A stretch of DNA of 64,000 nucleotides from Heliopora coerulea (taxonomy: Eukaryota; Cnidaria; Anthozoa; Scleralcyonacea; Helioporidae). Below are positions 45,959 through 55,940 of the stretch, one piece after another. The position numbers and the translations under genes were made by a program. The stretch is from contig JASJOG010000203.1 in NCBI GenBank assembly GCA_030142905.1, positions 248,001-312,000 on the forward strand, given 5' to 3'. Below the pieces are notes generated by a model. That model made no database searches. It was not told the DNA's origin and saw only the letters and a program-made list of their open reading frames with translations. How positions within the stretch are numbered: the first letter of the stretch is position 1; each line of letters opens with the position of its first letter.

Positions 45959-48436
45959 GAGCATTAATTGGGTTAGCGTTTAGTGAAACTAATATATGAT
46001 TTGAGTAAGCATTTCTTTCTTATTTTCCAAAATTTTATTCGAGGTGATCAAATATGGGTGCGAAATTTTCCCGCCAGAATTAAACCGTCAGAAATTTTAC
46101 AGCTGTGAAATATGTTGTGCAAATTCACTAGTTAAAAATAACCAATTAATAAAAGTCAGTCTACATGAGGTAAGGTGTCGTGCCGTATACCCAAGACCAA
46201 ACTAAAGTATTGTTAAGTTTCTGCTTGACGTCGTCATACTGATAATTATCTTTGGGAGAGAGGTATTTGTGACAAATATCTGATGTAGCAATTAGGCTTC
46301 GGCAGTTAGTGTTGTGTGTGGTATTTGCGTAATACCAGCAGTTTATTACCAGTAATACCAGTAGTGTCTATTAAATATAAACAACCGTGGTCAACTTTTC
46401 AACGGAAAAAAGCTGTCCGTATTTTTCACTTTAACAATTTGTCCAAAAATTTTTCGTGTTGTCATAGTTATGTCATCAACAGAACGGTTGCTGGAAGAAT
46501 TCCTTGCCATTGTCAAAACATGTGTTGCGATTTTTCTCGGTAAAATCCTTCCCCGATATTCTATTACCCAATAAGCTGAGAAATGGTGTAAAGGATTAAA
46601 TAATGGACATCGTAAAATTCTCCCACTGTAAATTCTACAGGTAAGGATAATTGACAGATTTTCTGTTTTTCCTGGTATTTACCCTGATGTCAACCTGTGT
46701 CCGTGTCATGTTGCGTAGGCTTTAATGAAATTTATGGAAATTTTTAATGGATTGTGGTGAGAAAATTTGTTGACGTTGGCAAGAGATTTGTTGACTCGGA
46801 CAGATTCGAATCGACATCTTCGCATCGAAGGAACATTGCTGTTATATTTTCCAGATACTGGCTCCATTTTACCTATACTGCAATCCAAAGGTGTGAGTTC
46901 AAGCCCTGCTTTAGTCAACAAAAGAACGAGTGACAAAACAAAGAAAACAAAGCACAACGACAAAATTATTCGTGGATCAATTGGTTAGTCGTGGAATTTC
47001 CCGTGAGTGTTACATTTTCTAAAACCATGCGTTGAATTTCCCCATCAACGAATTTTGCGAATACGTTCTGCAACATTTAGAATGTCACTTTTTCTATTTT
47101 TTTCTTCAAGTTTGACGTAATGATGAACACCTTTTAACATTCGTCGATTATTACATGTTGAAACACGTACCGTGTGGTGTACTGTATGTTACATGCAGGG
47201 TTAGTTGAAGTATCGAGCATTAATTGGGTTAGCGTTTAGTGAAACTAATATATGATTTGAGTAAGCATTTCTTTCTTATTTTCCAAAATTTTATTCGAGG
47301 TGATCAAATATGGGTGCGAAATTTTCCCGCCAGAATTAAACCGTCAGAAATTTTACAGCTGTGAAATATGTTGTGCAAATTCACTAGTTAAAAATAACCA
47401 ATTAATAAAAGTCAGTCTACATGAGGTAAGGTGTCGTGCCGTATACCCAAGACCAAACTAAAGTATTGTTAAGTTTCTGCTTGACGTCGTCATACTGATA
47501 ATTATCTTTGGGAGAGAGGTATTTGTGACAAATATCTGATGTAGCAATTAGGCTTCGGCAGTTAGTGTTGTGTGTGGTATTTGCGTAATACCAGCAGTTT
47601 ATTACCAGTAATACCAGTAGTGTCTATTAAATATAAACAACCGTGGTCAACTTTTCAACGGAAAAAAGCTGTCCGTATTTTTCACTTTAACAATTTGTCC
47701 AAAAATTTTTCGTGTTGTCATAGTTATGTCATCAACAGAACGGTTGCTGGAAGAATTCCTTGCCATTGTCAAAACATGTGTTGCGATTTTTCTCGGTAAA
47801 ATCCTTCCCCGATATTCTATTACCCAATAAGCTGAGAAATGGTGTAAAGGATTAAATAATGGACATCGTAAAATTCTCCCACTGTAAATTCTACAGGTAA
47901 GGATAATTGACAGATTTTCTGTTTTTCCTGGTATTTACCCTGATGTCAACCTGTGTCCGTGTCATGTTGCGTAGGCTTTAATGAAATTTATGGAAATTTT
48001 TAATGGATTGTGGTGAGAAAATTTGTTGACGTTGGCAAGAGGTTTGTTGACTCGGACAGATTCGAATCGACATCTTCGCATCGAAGGAACATTGCTGTTA
48101 TATTTTCCAGATACTGGCTCCATTTTACCTATACTGCAATCCAAAGGTGTGAGTTCAAGCCCTGCTTTAGTCAACAAAAGAACGAGTGACAAAACAAAGA
48201 AAACAAAGCACAACGACAAAATTATTCGTGGATCAATTGGTTAGTCGTGGAATTTCCCGTGAGTGTTACATTTTCTAAAACCATGCGTTGAATTTCCCCA
48301 TCAACGAATTTTGCGAATACGTTCTGCAACATGTAGAATGTCACTTTTTCTATTTTTTCTTCAAGTTTGACGTAATGATGAACACCTTTTAACATTCGTC
48401 GATTATTACATGTTGAAACACGTACCGTGTGGTGTA

Positions 48437-49797
48437 CAGTAGGTGCCAAAAGTATGAGTCCAGTCTCAATTTTTGCCAAAAATTCGAGAAAAGTATGAGT
48501 CCAGTTAGAACTGAGTGTGTATTTTTAATTTTGAACAATATTATCACTCTGTGTCACAATGTTTAATTTTACTTATAAAGGAGATAATTTACAGTAGTTT
48601 TTACGTGATTTCAGTATTTAGTGTGTCCTCCCTTAGCTTTTAAAATAGCTTGCACTCTTTTTGGCATGGATTTGACAAGTTTTTGAAGTGTTGATTGTTC
48701 GATGTTATTCCAACATTGAGAAAGTACATCCCATAGCCTGTCCTGGCTTGTGATTGCATGTTTCACTTTCTCTCTTTTTAAAAGATCCCATAAGTGTTCA
48801 ATGGGATTAACGTCGGGAGACTGAGGTGGAAATGCCATTAGCTTTAATTCACCTTGGTTTTCTTTATTCTTTAAGTAATTTGTGCACAAATTAGAACTGT
48901 GTTTAGGGTCATTATCTTGTAGTAAGGTAAATCCTCTCCCACATAACTTCTTGCCAGATGGTATAGCATGCCTTTGGAGAATTGAATGGTATTGCTCTTT
49001 TTTAAGAATGCCTTTTATCCGGTAAAGATCCCCGACACCATTAAAACTGAAACAACCCCAGACTTGGATGTTTCCACCACCATGTTTCACTGTGGGTTTA
49101 ATACACTGATTTAGTAATCTTTCACCAGGTCTTCGTCGCACATAAATGCGGCGATTGTTTCCAAAAATTTCAAATTTAGACTCATCGCTGAAAAGTACCT
49201 TTTTCCAGTCTTCTACACTATAGTTTTTGTATTTTTTTGCCCATAACAATCTCTTGCGCTTATTTTCAGGACGCAGCAACAGTTTAGAAACTGCAACTCT
49301 TCCTTTCAGACCACTTCCAGCCAATCTCCTTCTTACTGTCGTTTTGCTGATTGTTTTCTCTCGTGTTGCGTTAATAGCGGATTGAATATTACCAGCAGTT
49401 GCTGTTCTATTACGCAAAGAAGTTATTTTTATGAACCGATCCTCTTGTGATGTAGTACACCTTGGTCTTCCAGACCTTGGTAGGTTGGAATAGGATTTAG
49501 TTTTTCTGAATCTTTCCACGGTTCGCTGCACAGCACCTTTCGACACTCCTATCTTTGCAGCAATTTGTCGCTGTGAGAAACCTTCGTTACTTAGAGCAAC
49601 AATTTGTCCTCTAACTCCTTCACTTAACTCTTTAGCCATCCTTGACGTACATGCGTGTAGAGAATTAGATACATTTATTTTGAAGTTATATATGGCATAA
49701 TAATTAAAGGACAAAAGGTGGAGACAATTGCAGATCTCAATGCGCATGCTCAAGTAGCTAATGCAAGTTTATTTTTCAGAAGATATAATTTTCTATT
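48437..49797 (-). mobile_element. Tc1-like element, copy 3, lacking one terminal repeat
   Basis: Third copy, again displaced by 3839 bp and ending at the same truncated junction into unit DNA (CTATT|GAGCATTAATTGG). It is part of the third dimer of the array. Confidence 0.85.
48611..49639 (-). CDS. DD38E Tc1-family transposase, copy 3
   Basis: Identical 342-residue product to the other two copies, uninterrupted and with the complete catalytic triad. No promoter can be judged for any copy. The 5' flank is array unit DNA because the element end upstream of the transposase is the one that was lost. Confidence 0.9.
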   Translation of the reverse strand: MAKELSEGVRGQIVALSNEGFSQRQIAAKIGVSKGAVQRTVERFRKTKSYSNLPRSGRPRCTTSQEDRFIKITSLRNRTATAGNIQSAINATREKTISKTTVRRRLAGSGLKGRVAVSKLLLRPENKRKRLLWAKKYKNYSVEDWKKVLFSDESKFEIFGNNRRIYVRRRPGERLLNQCIKPTVKHGGGNIQVWGCFSFNGVGDLYRIKGILKKEQYHSILQRHAIPSGKKLCGRGFTLLQDNDPKHSSNLCTNYLKNKENQGELKLMAFPPQSPDVNPIEHLWDLLKREKVKHAITSQDRLWDVLSQCWNNIEQSTLQKLVKSMPKRVQAILKAKGGHTKY

Positions 49798-50720
49798 GAG
49801 CATTAATTGGGTTAGCGTTTAGTGAAACTAATATATGATTTGAGTAAGCATTTCTTTCTTATTTTCCAAAATTTTATTCGAGGTGATCAAATATGGGTGC
49901 GAAATTTTCCCGCCAGAATTAAACCGTCAGAAATTTTACAGCTGTGAAATATGTTGTGCAAATTCACTAGTTAAAAATAACCAATTAATAAAAGTCAGTC
50001 TACATGAGGTAAGGTGTCGTGCCGTATACCCAAGACCAAACTAAAGTATTGTTAAGTTTCTGCTTGACGTCGTCATACTGATAATTATCTTTGGGAGAGA
50101 GGTATTTGTGACAAATATCTGATGTAGCAATTAGGCTTCGGCAGTTAGTGTTGTGTGTGGTATTTGCGTAATACCAGCAGTTTATTACCAGTAATACCAG
50201 TAGTGTCTATTAAATATAAACAACCGTGGTCAACTTTTCAACGGAAAAAAGCTGTCCGTATTTTTCACTTTAACAATTTGTCCAAAAATTTTTCGTGTTG
50301 TCATAGTTATGTCATCAACAGAACGGTTGCTGGAAGAATTCCTTGCCATTGTCAAAACATGTGTTGCGATTTTTCTCGGTAAAATCCTTCCCCGATATTC
50401 TATTACCCAATAAGCTGAGAAATGGTGTAAAGGATTAAATAATGGACATCGTAAAATTCTCCCACTGTAAATTCTACAGGTAAGGATAATTGACAGATTT
50501 TCTGTTTTTCCTGGTATTTACCCTGATGTCAACCTGTGTCCGTGTCATGTTGCGTAGGCTTTAATGAAATTTATGGAAATTTTTAATGGATTGTGGTGAG
50601 AAAATTTGTTGACGTTGGCAAGAGATTTGTTGACTCGGACAGATTCGAATCGACATCTTCGCATCGAAGGAACATTGCTGTTATATTTTCCATCGCTCTA
50701 AGACTGCACCGGAAAAGTAA

Positions 50721-50834
50721 GCAGAGATGCAGATTGAACATGTTAAGAGTGTCTCTACTTCCACTACCCGACGAAGACTGAGAGAGGCTGGTCCCAACGG
50801 CCGCAAACCAAGTTACTATCTGCACCACAAGTGA
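50721..50834 (+). pseudogene. Tc1/mariner transposase fragment at the array edge
   Basis: One frame reads SVSTSTTRRRLREAGPNGRKPS and then stops, matching the second helix-turn-helix of Tc1-type transposases (consensus around TVRRRLxEAGLxGR). It is only ~37 codons and unrelated in detail to the DD38E copies. It lies 29 bp beyond the right border of the array. Confidence 0.5.
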
Positions 50835-50854
50835 GCAGTTCTTTTTGACCGCCA

Positions 50855-50855
<1 letters not shown>

Positions 50856-50894
<39 letters not shown>

Positions 50895-51029
50895 CATATA
50901 TGTATGTTTGTATGTATGTATTGTATGTATGTATGTATTGTATGTATGTATGTATTGTATGTACGTATGTATGTATTGTACGTATGTATGTATTGTATGT
51001 ATGTATGTATTGCATGTATGTATTATGTA
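50856..51029. repeat. Microsatellite: (TA)n then TGTA-rich repeat
   Basis: About 18 TA units at 50856-50891 are followed by TATGTATGTATGTATTG-type repeats to about 51029. The long Tyr/Ile/His-rich minus frame through here is produced by the repeat. Confidence 0.9.
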
Positions 51030-51796
51030 ATGAGGCTTAGGCATAGGCATAAGTATAGATACAGGTAATGGTTCAGTTATAAGTAGAGGTATATGAGGTA
51101 TGTGTTTGTGAGTTGAGTGTAGTACTGTTTGCAAAGGTCTACCACGAACATTTAAAATAACCGCTGTCCTTCACCATGTGAAGGTCATGGAGTAAATCTG
51201 CAACTGGGAGCAGGCCGTACGCTCATAGTGTGTATTTAAACCGTGTACCTATAAGTTTTGTAACCTTTCCAGATTTTCTTTCTGAATTGAACTGATTTTC
51301 TGCCGGTATTCTTTCTCTTTCTCCCAGTTTTCCGCTTTCAGTTCAGTCAACTAAATGTACATTTAGGATAATGGGAAACTCGCAAAATTCTCACTGACAA
51401 CTGTTGATGAAAGGTAGATCCATGGAATACAGCTAAAGTGACTGCACCTGTAGATGGCCAGTGCTCCAAGAACTTGACGAGTGTCGTATACATATACAAA
51501 ACGTTCCACATTACAGTGGAGCGTGTCACTTCGGAAATTGTAAAACAAATTCCCATATCGGCATTTTAAAAGTCTAATACATTAAAACACTAGACAAAAC
51601 AAGTCAACGTAATATTTCGAAGTGCTTTTGGTCGTATTTCTTCTCTCACTAAAATTGTGATGCATCTGGGTCAAAGATTTTATTAAATGTTTGCGCAGCT
51701 CATCAGAGAACTCTGGTATGTTTGTTGAAATCTTGAGCGGGTGGAATTTCTGTAATTTGATTGGCAGCAGCAATGGGCGAATAACCCCAGCTCTTA
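51030..51796. other. Intergenic DNA without recognisable gene
   Basis: No domain, RNA gene or repeat was identified. The frames at 51347-51556 overlap one another on the same strand and look like chance openings. Confidence 0.35.
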
Positions 51797-51953
51797 CGGT
51801 ATATAATCGCAGCTGGTAAATAACATAATTATATAGTCCCAGCCAGTTCATAATATATATAATCCCAGCCAATAAATAAGATACAATGCCAGCCGGTATG
51901 TACCGTATTTAATTCCAGCCGGTAAATAACATAATCACAGCCAGGAAATAAGA
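51797..51953. repeat. Degenerate minisatellite, AATCCCAGCCGGTAAATAA-like units
   Basis: Six or so units of about 25-30 bp share variants of TAATCCCAGCCGGTAAATAACATA. They are imperfect in length and sequence. Confidence 0.6.
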
Positions 51954-52084
51954 GAATGATATACATTCATAAAATTATATTCATTTATAGAATTATATTA
52001 ATTCCGCACTTTACAATGGTTTCTCAGTTTCGCAATTTCATAAACTATTATTCCTTTCAGTTAAGAATTGCCTTTTTTTATTTA

Positions 52085-52610
52085 ATAACTGTATTTACGA
52101 ACAAGTTGATGGGGTGGCCATTGGCTCTCCCCTAGGTCCACTTTTTGCCAACACTTTATCTTTTCATGAACGTAATTGGACAACCATTTGTCCGCCACAG
52201 TTCAAACCACTGATGATTGTTTTGCTGTTTTTCGTTCTCCTCGCCATGTTCGACCTTTTTAGGTATACCTAAACTCACAACATCGCAACATCTTCACCCG
52301 CGAGTTGCAGAATAATTAAACTCTTCCCTTTCTGGACGTCTTGATCGATCGCTCGGACGGCCGGTTTTCAACTGTTTGCCGAAAGCCCAATTTCACTGGT
52401 TTATTAAAAATGTTCTACAGTTTTATTCCCATATCCCATAAACGTGGTCTTGTTTATACTCTGCTTAATCGATATTTCAAAATTAGCTCTTCATACTACC
52501 TCTTTCATTCCGAGTTACTTAATCCTAACCCTTTGGCTACTGAATTGTTTTTGGGAAATTCAGTTTGCGTTCCAGTAGAACCACACAAAATACCATAATT
52601 CATGTTTTAT
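52085..52610 (+). pseudogene. Penelope-like element reverse transcriptase relic
   Basis: The translation YEQVDGVAIGSPLGPLFANT near 52095-52155 matches a hallmark reverse transcriptase motif of Penelope-like retroelements. After frame changes, 52341-52598 reads FSTVCRKPNFTG, then SFIPISHKRGLVYTLLNRYF and ISSSYYLFHSE, which match the region following the RT core. Stops and frameshifts separate the blocks, and the catalytic YVDD box is not intact (only a DDCFAVF remnant is seen). It is dead, with no visible endonuclease region. Confidence 0.75.
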
Positions 52611-53022
52611 TTGTCATAACAAGTTATTCAAGGTACCAAAATGAAGCTAATAGCCTTTTCTATAAGGTGAACGTGCTGTTATGGCTACTATTTGCTGTAA
52701 TTGCTAGGAGGGGGAGTTGTACAGTTATTTCAACTTTGTCAATTACGATGAAAGAATAGCAAAATTAAGTAGTTTTGCTATATACAATCCAAGTTATTGC
52801 ATAATCTCCAAGTAAAAAGGGATCAAAATGTAAAGAAAGATCCCTTCTTTTAAAATATTATATCAAATTTATACATTTGAGTAAATGTTACCGGATAATT
52901 ATAAGAACTATGACACCTGTCCTAACAGTAAAATTACTGGACGAAGATAGGGGAAGATGCCAATGCCATTTTGATGGAAATGGTTTTAAAAAGTCTTAGT
53001 AATTAATGTCTGGTTTGCTACA

Positions 53023-53247
53023 TTAGTACTTGAACTTTGTGTGGAATTTGGAAAAACAATTGTTTTTGCACAGGTGCTTGTCACACTTGGCACAATAGGT
53101 CTGAGTCTTTGTTCCTCTGTGAGCAGCATTTGGCGTTTTTTGGTATGCACACACCACACACCTTCTTACTTCGGATGTTTCACGAAAGTGTTTCTCTTTG
53201 AGTCTTAAATCATCAGAGACTGATCTTATTGCTGGACCAGGAGTCTT
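53023..53247 (-). pseudogene. piggyBac-type transposase C-terminal zinc-finger relic
   Basis: A minus-strand frame of ~74 codons ends ...RRCVVCAYQKTPNAAHRG, then a TYCAKCDKHLCKNNCFSKFH block and a stop. The spacing of C-x2-C, C-x2-C, C-x3-C and H residues, preceded by LKEKHF, is the cysteine-rich domain at the C-terminus of piggyBac (PGBD) transposases, which binds element ends. The catalytic domain is absent upstream, where a stop interrupts the frame, and no TTAA-flanked ends were found. The zinc-finger itself is remarkably intact. Confidence 0.75.
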
Positions 53248-53940
53248 CTAGTCATTTAGTCATGATTATTTAGCTTCTTATCAGTCATTAAAAGTTTTAC
53301 TTATAAATTATCAAAGCAACTCTCTAATATATTCACCTCATCTAAAAATTTTCAAGGTTTTTAACAGCTCAAAATCTGTTTTTTATTGTCGATGAAATTC
53401 ACTGAACAACATCAGAATAACATCTTAAATGAAGAAGTAAACTAAACAAAATGTTTTACATTTTTTAGAGAAAAGATTTTTTATTTGTTCTAACATGTGT
53501 TTGTCCGGTTTGTCGGTCGTAGACTTCTCGTGGTTGTCGTTAGAAATATGATCCTATATCACGGAATATTGAAATTTCCTGATATTGATTTGTGGATTAA
53601 TGGAAACCCATGTGAGAAGCCGTAGTGCGTACTGTATCAAAACAGACAACAGAGTCTGCGAATTTTTGAACGGTTCAACACCGAAGGAGGACCGTTGACG
53701 TTTTTGCCATATTTCATCCATTTCAACTTGGGCACTCGTACTGATTTCATGTGATAAACAAATCACACAATACTTGCATTCGAAATTTCTGCTCTAGCCG
53801 ATAACCATAGTCACATGAACGTATTTTTTAACTACGAGACCGAGATAGAAGGCCAGACATAGCGAGCAAACTAAGATTAAGAATGTACGAACTATAGAAA
53901 AACAAATCGAACAAGCAATTTACTTCGTTTTGTTTTCTAG
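53248..53940. other. Intergenic DNA before the TPR exon
   Basis: No gene recognised. The minus-strand frame at 53554-53766 has no known domain. Any upstream exon of the TPR gene must lie in this stretch or further left; I could not identify it. Confidence 0.35.
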
Positions 53941-55288
53941 GCTTTCGTGTTCATCTAAGGCAGCACGGTGCTAATGCGAAAACTGTGAAAAAAAAAGATG
54001 AGCAACCTGAAGAAGAAGCGGCAAACACGGAAAGTGCAATTGGAGACACACAGCATAATATGGGACACCCCATTGAAGCTGTTCAATCTGAGCAAATAGC
54101 ACTTAACATTAGTTTGAAGCGATATCGTAAACAACATGCAACAAAGGCTGACAGTTACCATTCGTTTGGAGTCACACAACACGACGTAAAACACTACGTT
54201 TCAGCTCTTCAATCATACCAGAAAACACTTAACATCAGGTTAAAGCTCTATGGTGAACAACATGCAACAAAGGCTGACAGTTACGATTCGATTGGAGTTA
54301 CACAACACGAGATGAAAGACTACGTTTCTGCTCTTCAGTCATCCCAGCAAGCACTTAACATCAGGTTAAAGCTACATGGTGAACAACATGCAACAACGGC
54401 TGACAGTTACGATTCGATTGGAGTCACACAACACAAGATGAAAGACTACGTTTCTGCTCTTCAATCATACCAGCAAGCACTTAACATCAGGTTAAAAGCT
54501 ATATGGTAAACAACATGCAACAACGGCTGACAGTTACGATTCAATTGGAGTCACACAACGCGAGAAGAAAGACTACGTTTCAGCTTTACAATCATTCGAG
54601 CGAGCACTTAACATTAAGTTAAAGCTATGTGGTGAACAACATGCAACAACGGCTGACAGTTACCATTCGACTGGAGTCACACAACACAAGATGAAAGACT
54701 ACGTTTCAGCTCTTCAATCCAAACAGCAAGCACTTAACATTAGGTTGAAACTATATGGTGAACAACATGCAACAACGGCTGACAGTTACGATTCAATTGG
54801 AGTCACAAAACGCGAGAAGAAAGACTACGTTTCACCTTTACAATCATTCGAGCGAGCACTTAACATCAGGTTAAAGCTATTTGGTGAACAACATGCAACA
54901 ACGGCTGACAGTTACGATTCGATTGGAGTCACACAACACGAGATGAAAGACTACGTTTCTGCTCTTCAATCACACCAGCAAGCACTTAACATCAGGTTAA
55001 AAGCTATATGGTGAACAACATGCAACAATGGCTGACAGTTACGATTCAATTGGAGTCACACAACGCGAGAAGAAAGACTACGTTTCAGCTTTACAATCAT
55101 TCGAGCGAGCACTTAACATTAAGTTAAAGCTATGTGGTGAACAACATGCAACAACGGCTGACAGTTACGATTCGACTGGAGTCACACAACACGAGATGAA
55201 AGACGACGTTTCAGCTCTTCAGTTCAAACAGCTAGCAATTAACATAATCAAAGACTGCAAAAACTTGATTGAAGATGAAAAAATTAAG
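53941..55288 (+). CDS. TPR repeat exon (kinesin-light-chain type), frameshifted
   Basis: After an acceptor (TTTTCTAG) the exon encodes a short acidic lead (KKKDEQPEEEAANTESA) and then about ten 42-residue repeats of the form DSYDSIGVTQHEMKDYVSAL + QSYQQALNIRLKLYGEQHAT. This is the 42-residue TPR of the kinesin light chain/nephrocystin-3 class, which builds a superhelical protein-binding surface. The 126-bp repeats are nearly identical. Two extra A bases (TTAAAAGC instead of TTAAAGC, near 54494 and 54998) break the frame into 53985-54509, 54510-55014 and 55015-55288; each shift leads to a stop (AIW). The shifts are exactly 504 bp, four repeats, apart. The donor is AAG|GTTTGT. There is no start codon here, so upstream exons are missing. 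It may be a pseudogene, or the extra A could be a base-calling error. Confidence 0.75.
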
Positions 55289-55407
55289 GTTTGTGTTATT
55301 TGGTACTTGATCTACACATTCATTCAGTCGTTTGTTTGCTGATAACGTAGCAAAAGCAACTTCTTGTTGTGAACGAGTAAGACATGTAATTTTAATTATT
55401 TCCACAG

Positions 55408-55464
55408 ACGATCCTGGCGACGTTGGCCAATCGAAAAACGCAGAAGAAGAAAAAGAAGAAAAAG
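55408..55464 (+). CDS. Candidate small exon after the TPR exon
   Basis: 57 nt between a good acceptor (TTTCCACAG) and donor (AAAG|GTACAG). In phase 1 it reads DPGDVGQSKNAEEEKEEK and joins smoothly to the exon at 60920-60994. In phase 0, which the TPR exon end actually offers, it reads a Lys-rich run that meets a stop in the next exon. So another indel in the TPR exon is likely if these belong together. Confidence 0.4.
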
Positions 55465-55639
55465 GTACAGTGCCTAAAACACTTTAAAACTTACGGGATA
55501 AAATATGATGTTTTATTTTCATTGCATTTCTAATGATATTTCAAACAGGCTTTGAAGGCTTTGAGGTCTGAAAACTGATATATCAAGTAGGAAAAGTTTT
55601 AGGGTAATATAATGCCAAAAAAGGAGAAAAGAAAAAACT

Positions 55640-55940
55640 ATGACTTTTCGAGGAAAATCCTTATTACCTCTGAACGTTTTTCACGTTGTTCTGAACTGCT
55701 TACCCAACTCTCCAACTTTGCTATCTCCAATGTTGGCTAATATTTTCATGACCCACCATTTCAACCCTCCCATCTTCCACCGATACGTAGGTGACTGCTT
55801 TTCCAAGAAAACTAAAAGCAAGTCAGAGATCCACTCCTCGAACTCTTAAACAATCACTACCTGCAGATAAATTTCACTGTGATCGAGAAGACGGATCATT
55901 TCCTAAAAATAGAATTTGGTTATGACAACGATCAACTGCA
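55640..55940 (+). pseudogene. Second Penelope-like reverse transcriptase relic
   Basis: SPMLANIFMTHHF and FHRYVGDCFSK match the LANIFM and (Y)RYVDDTF motifs of Penelope-like RTs. The catalytic DD is changed to GD. After a stop, another frame continues with LQINFTVIEKTDHFLKIEFG, the block expected next. It lies in what would be an intron of the TPR gene, in the same orientation as the relic at 52085. Confidence 0.65.

Larger units (their letters stand above)
38683..50692. repeat. 12-kb higher-order tandem array with embedded Tc1 copies
   Basis: A 1256-bp unit starting GTAGTGTCTATTAAATATAA begins at 38683, 39939, 42522, 43778, 46361, 47617 and 50200. Every second copy carries a 1361-bp Tc1 segment in place of 33 bp, making it 2583 bp. 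The dimer therefore repeats exactly every 3839 bp: 38683-42521, 42522-46360, 46361-50199, then 493 bp of a fourth. The two unit types differ at fixed positions (AAGAGATTTG against AAGAGGTTTG; AACATTTAG against AACATGTAG) that recur in each dimer, so dimers were copied whole. The leftmost copy has slight differences in its first 100 bp. The units show no convincing coding sequence of their own. Confidence 0.93.

Noticed and set aside
39089..48479. Repeated short frames of 73, 75 and 85 codons in every array unit as genes
   Set aside because: They recur because the DNA recurs, overlap on opposite strands, match no domain, and some start without ATG.
38683..50692. CRISPR array
   Set aside because: The repeats are kilobase-sized in a eukaryotic genome with no spacer pattern.
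50583..51134. 183-codon minus-strand frame rich in Tyr, Ile and His
   Set aside because: Produced by the TA and TGTA microsatellites and spans the array border.
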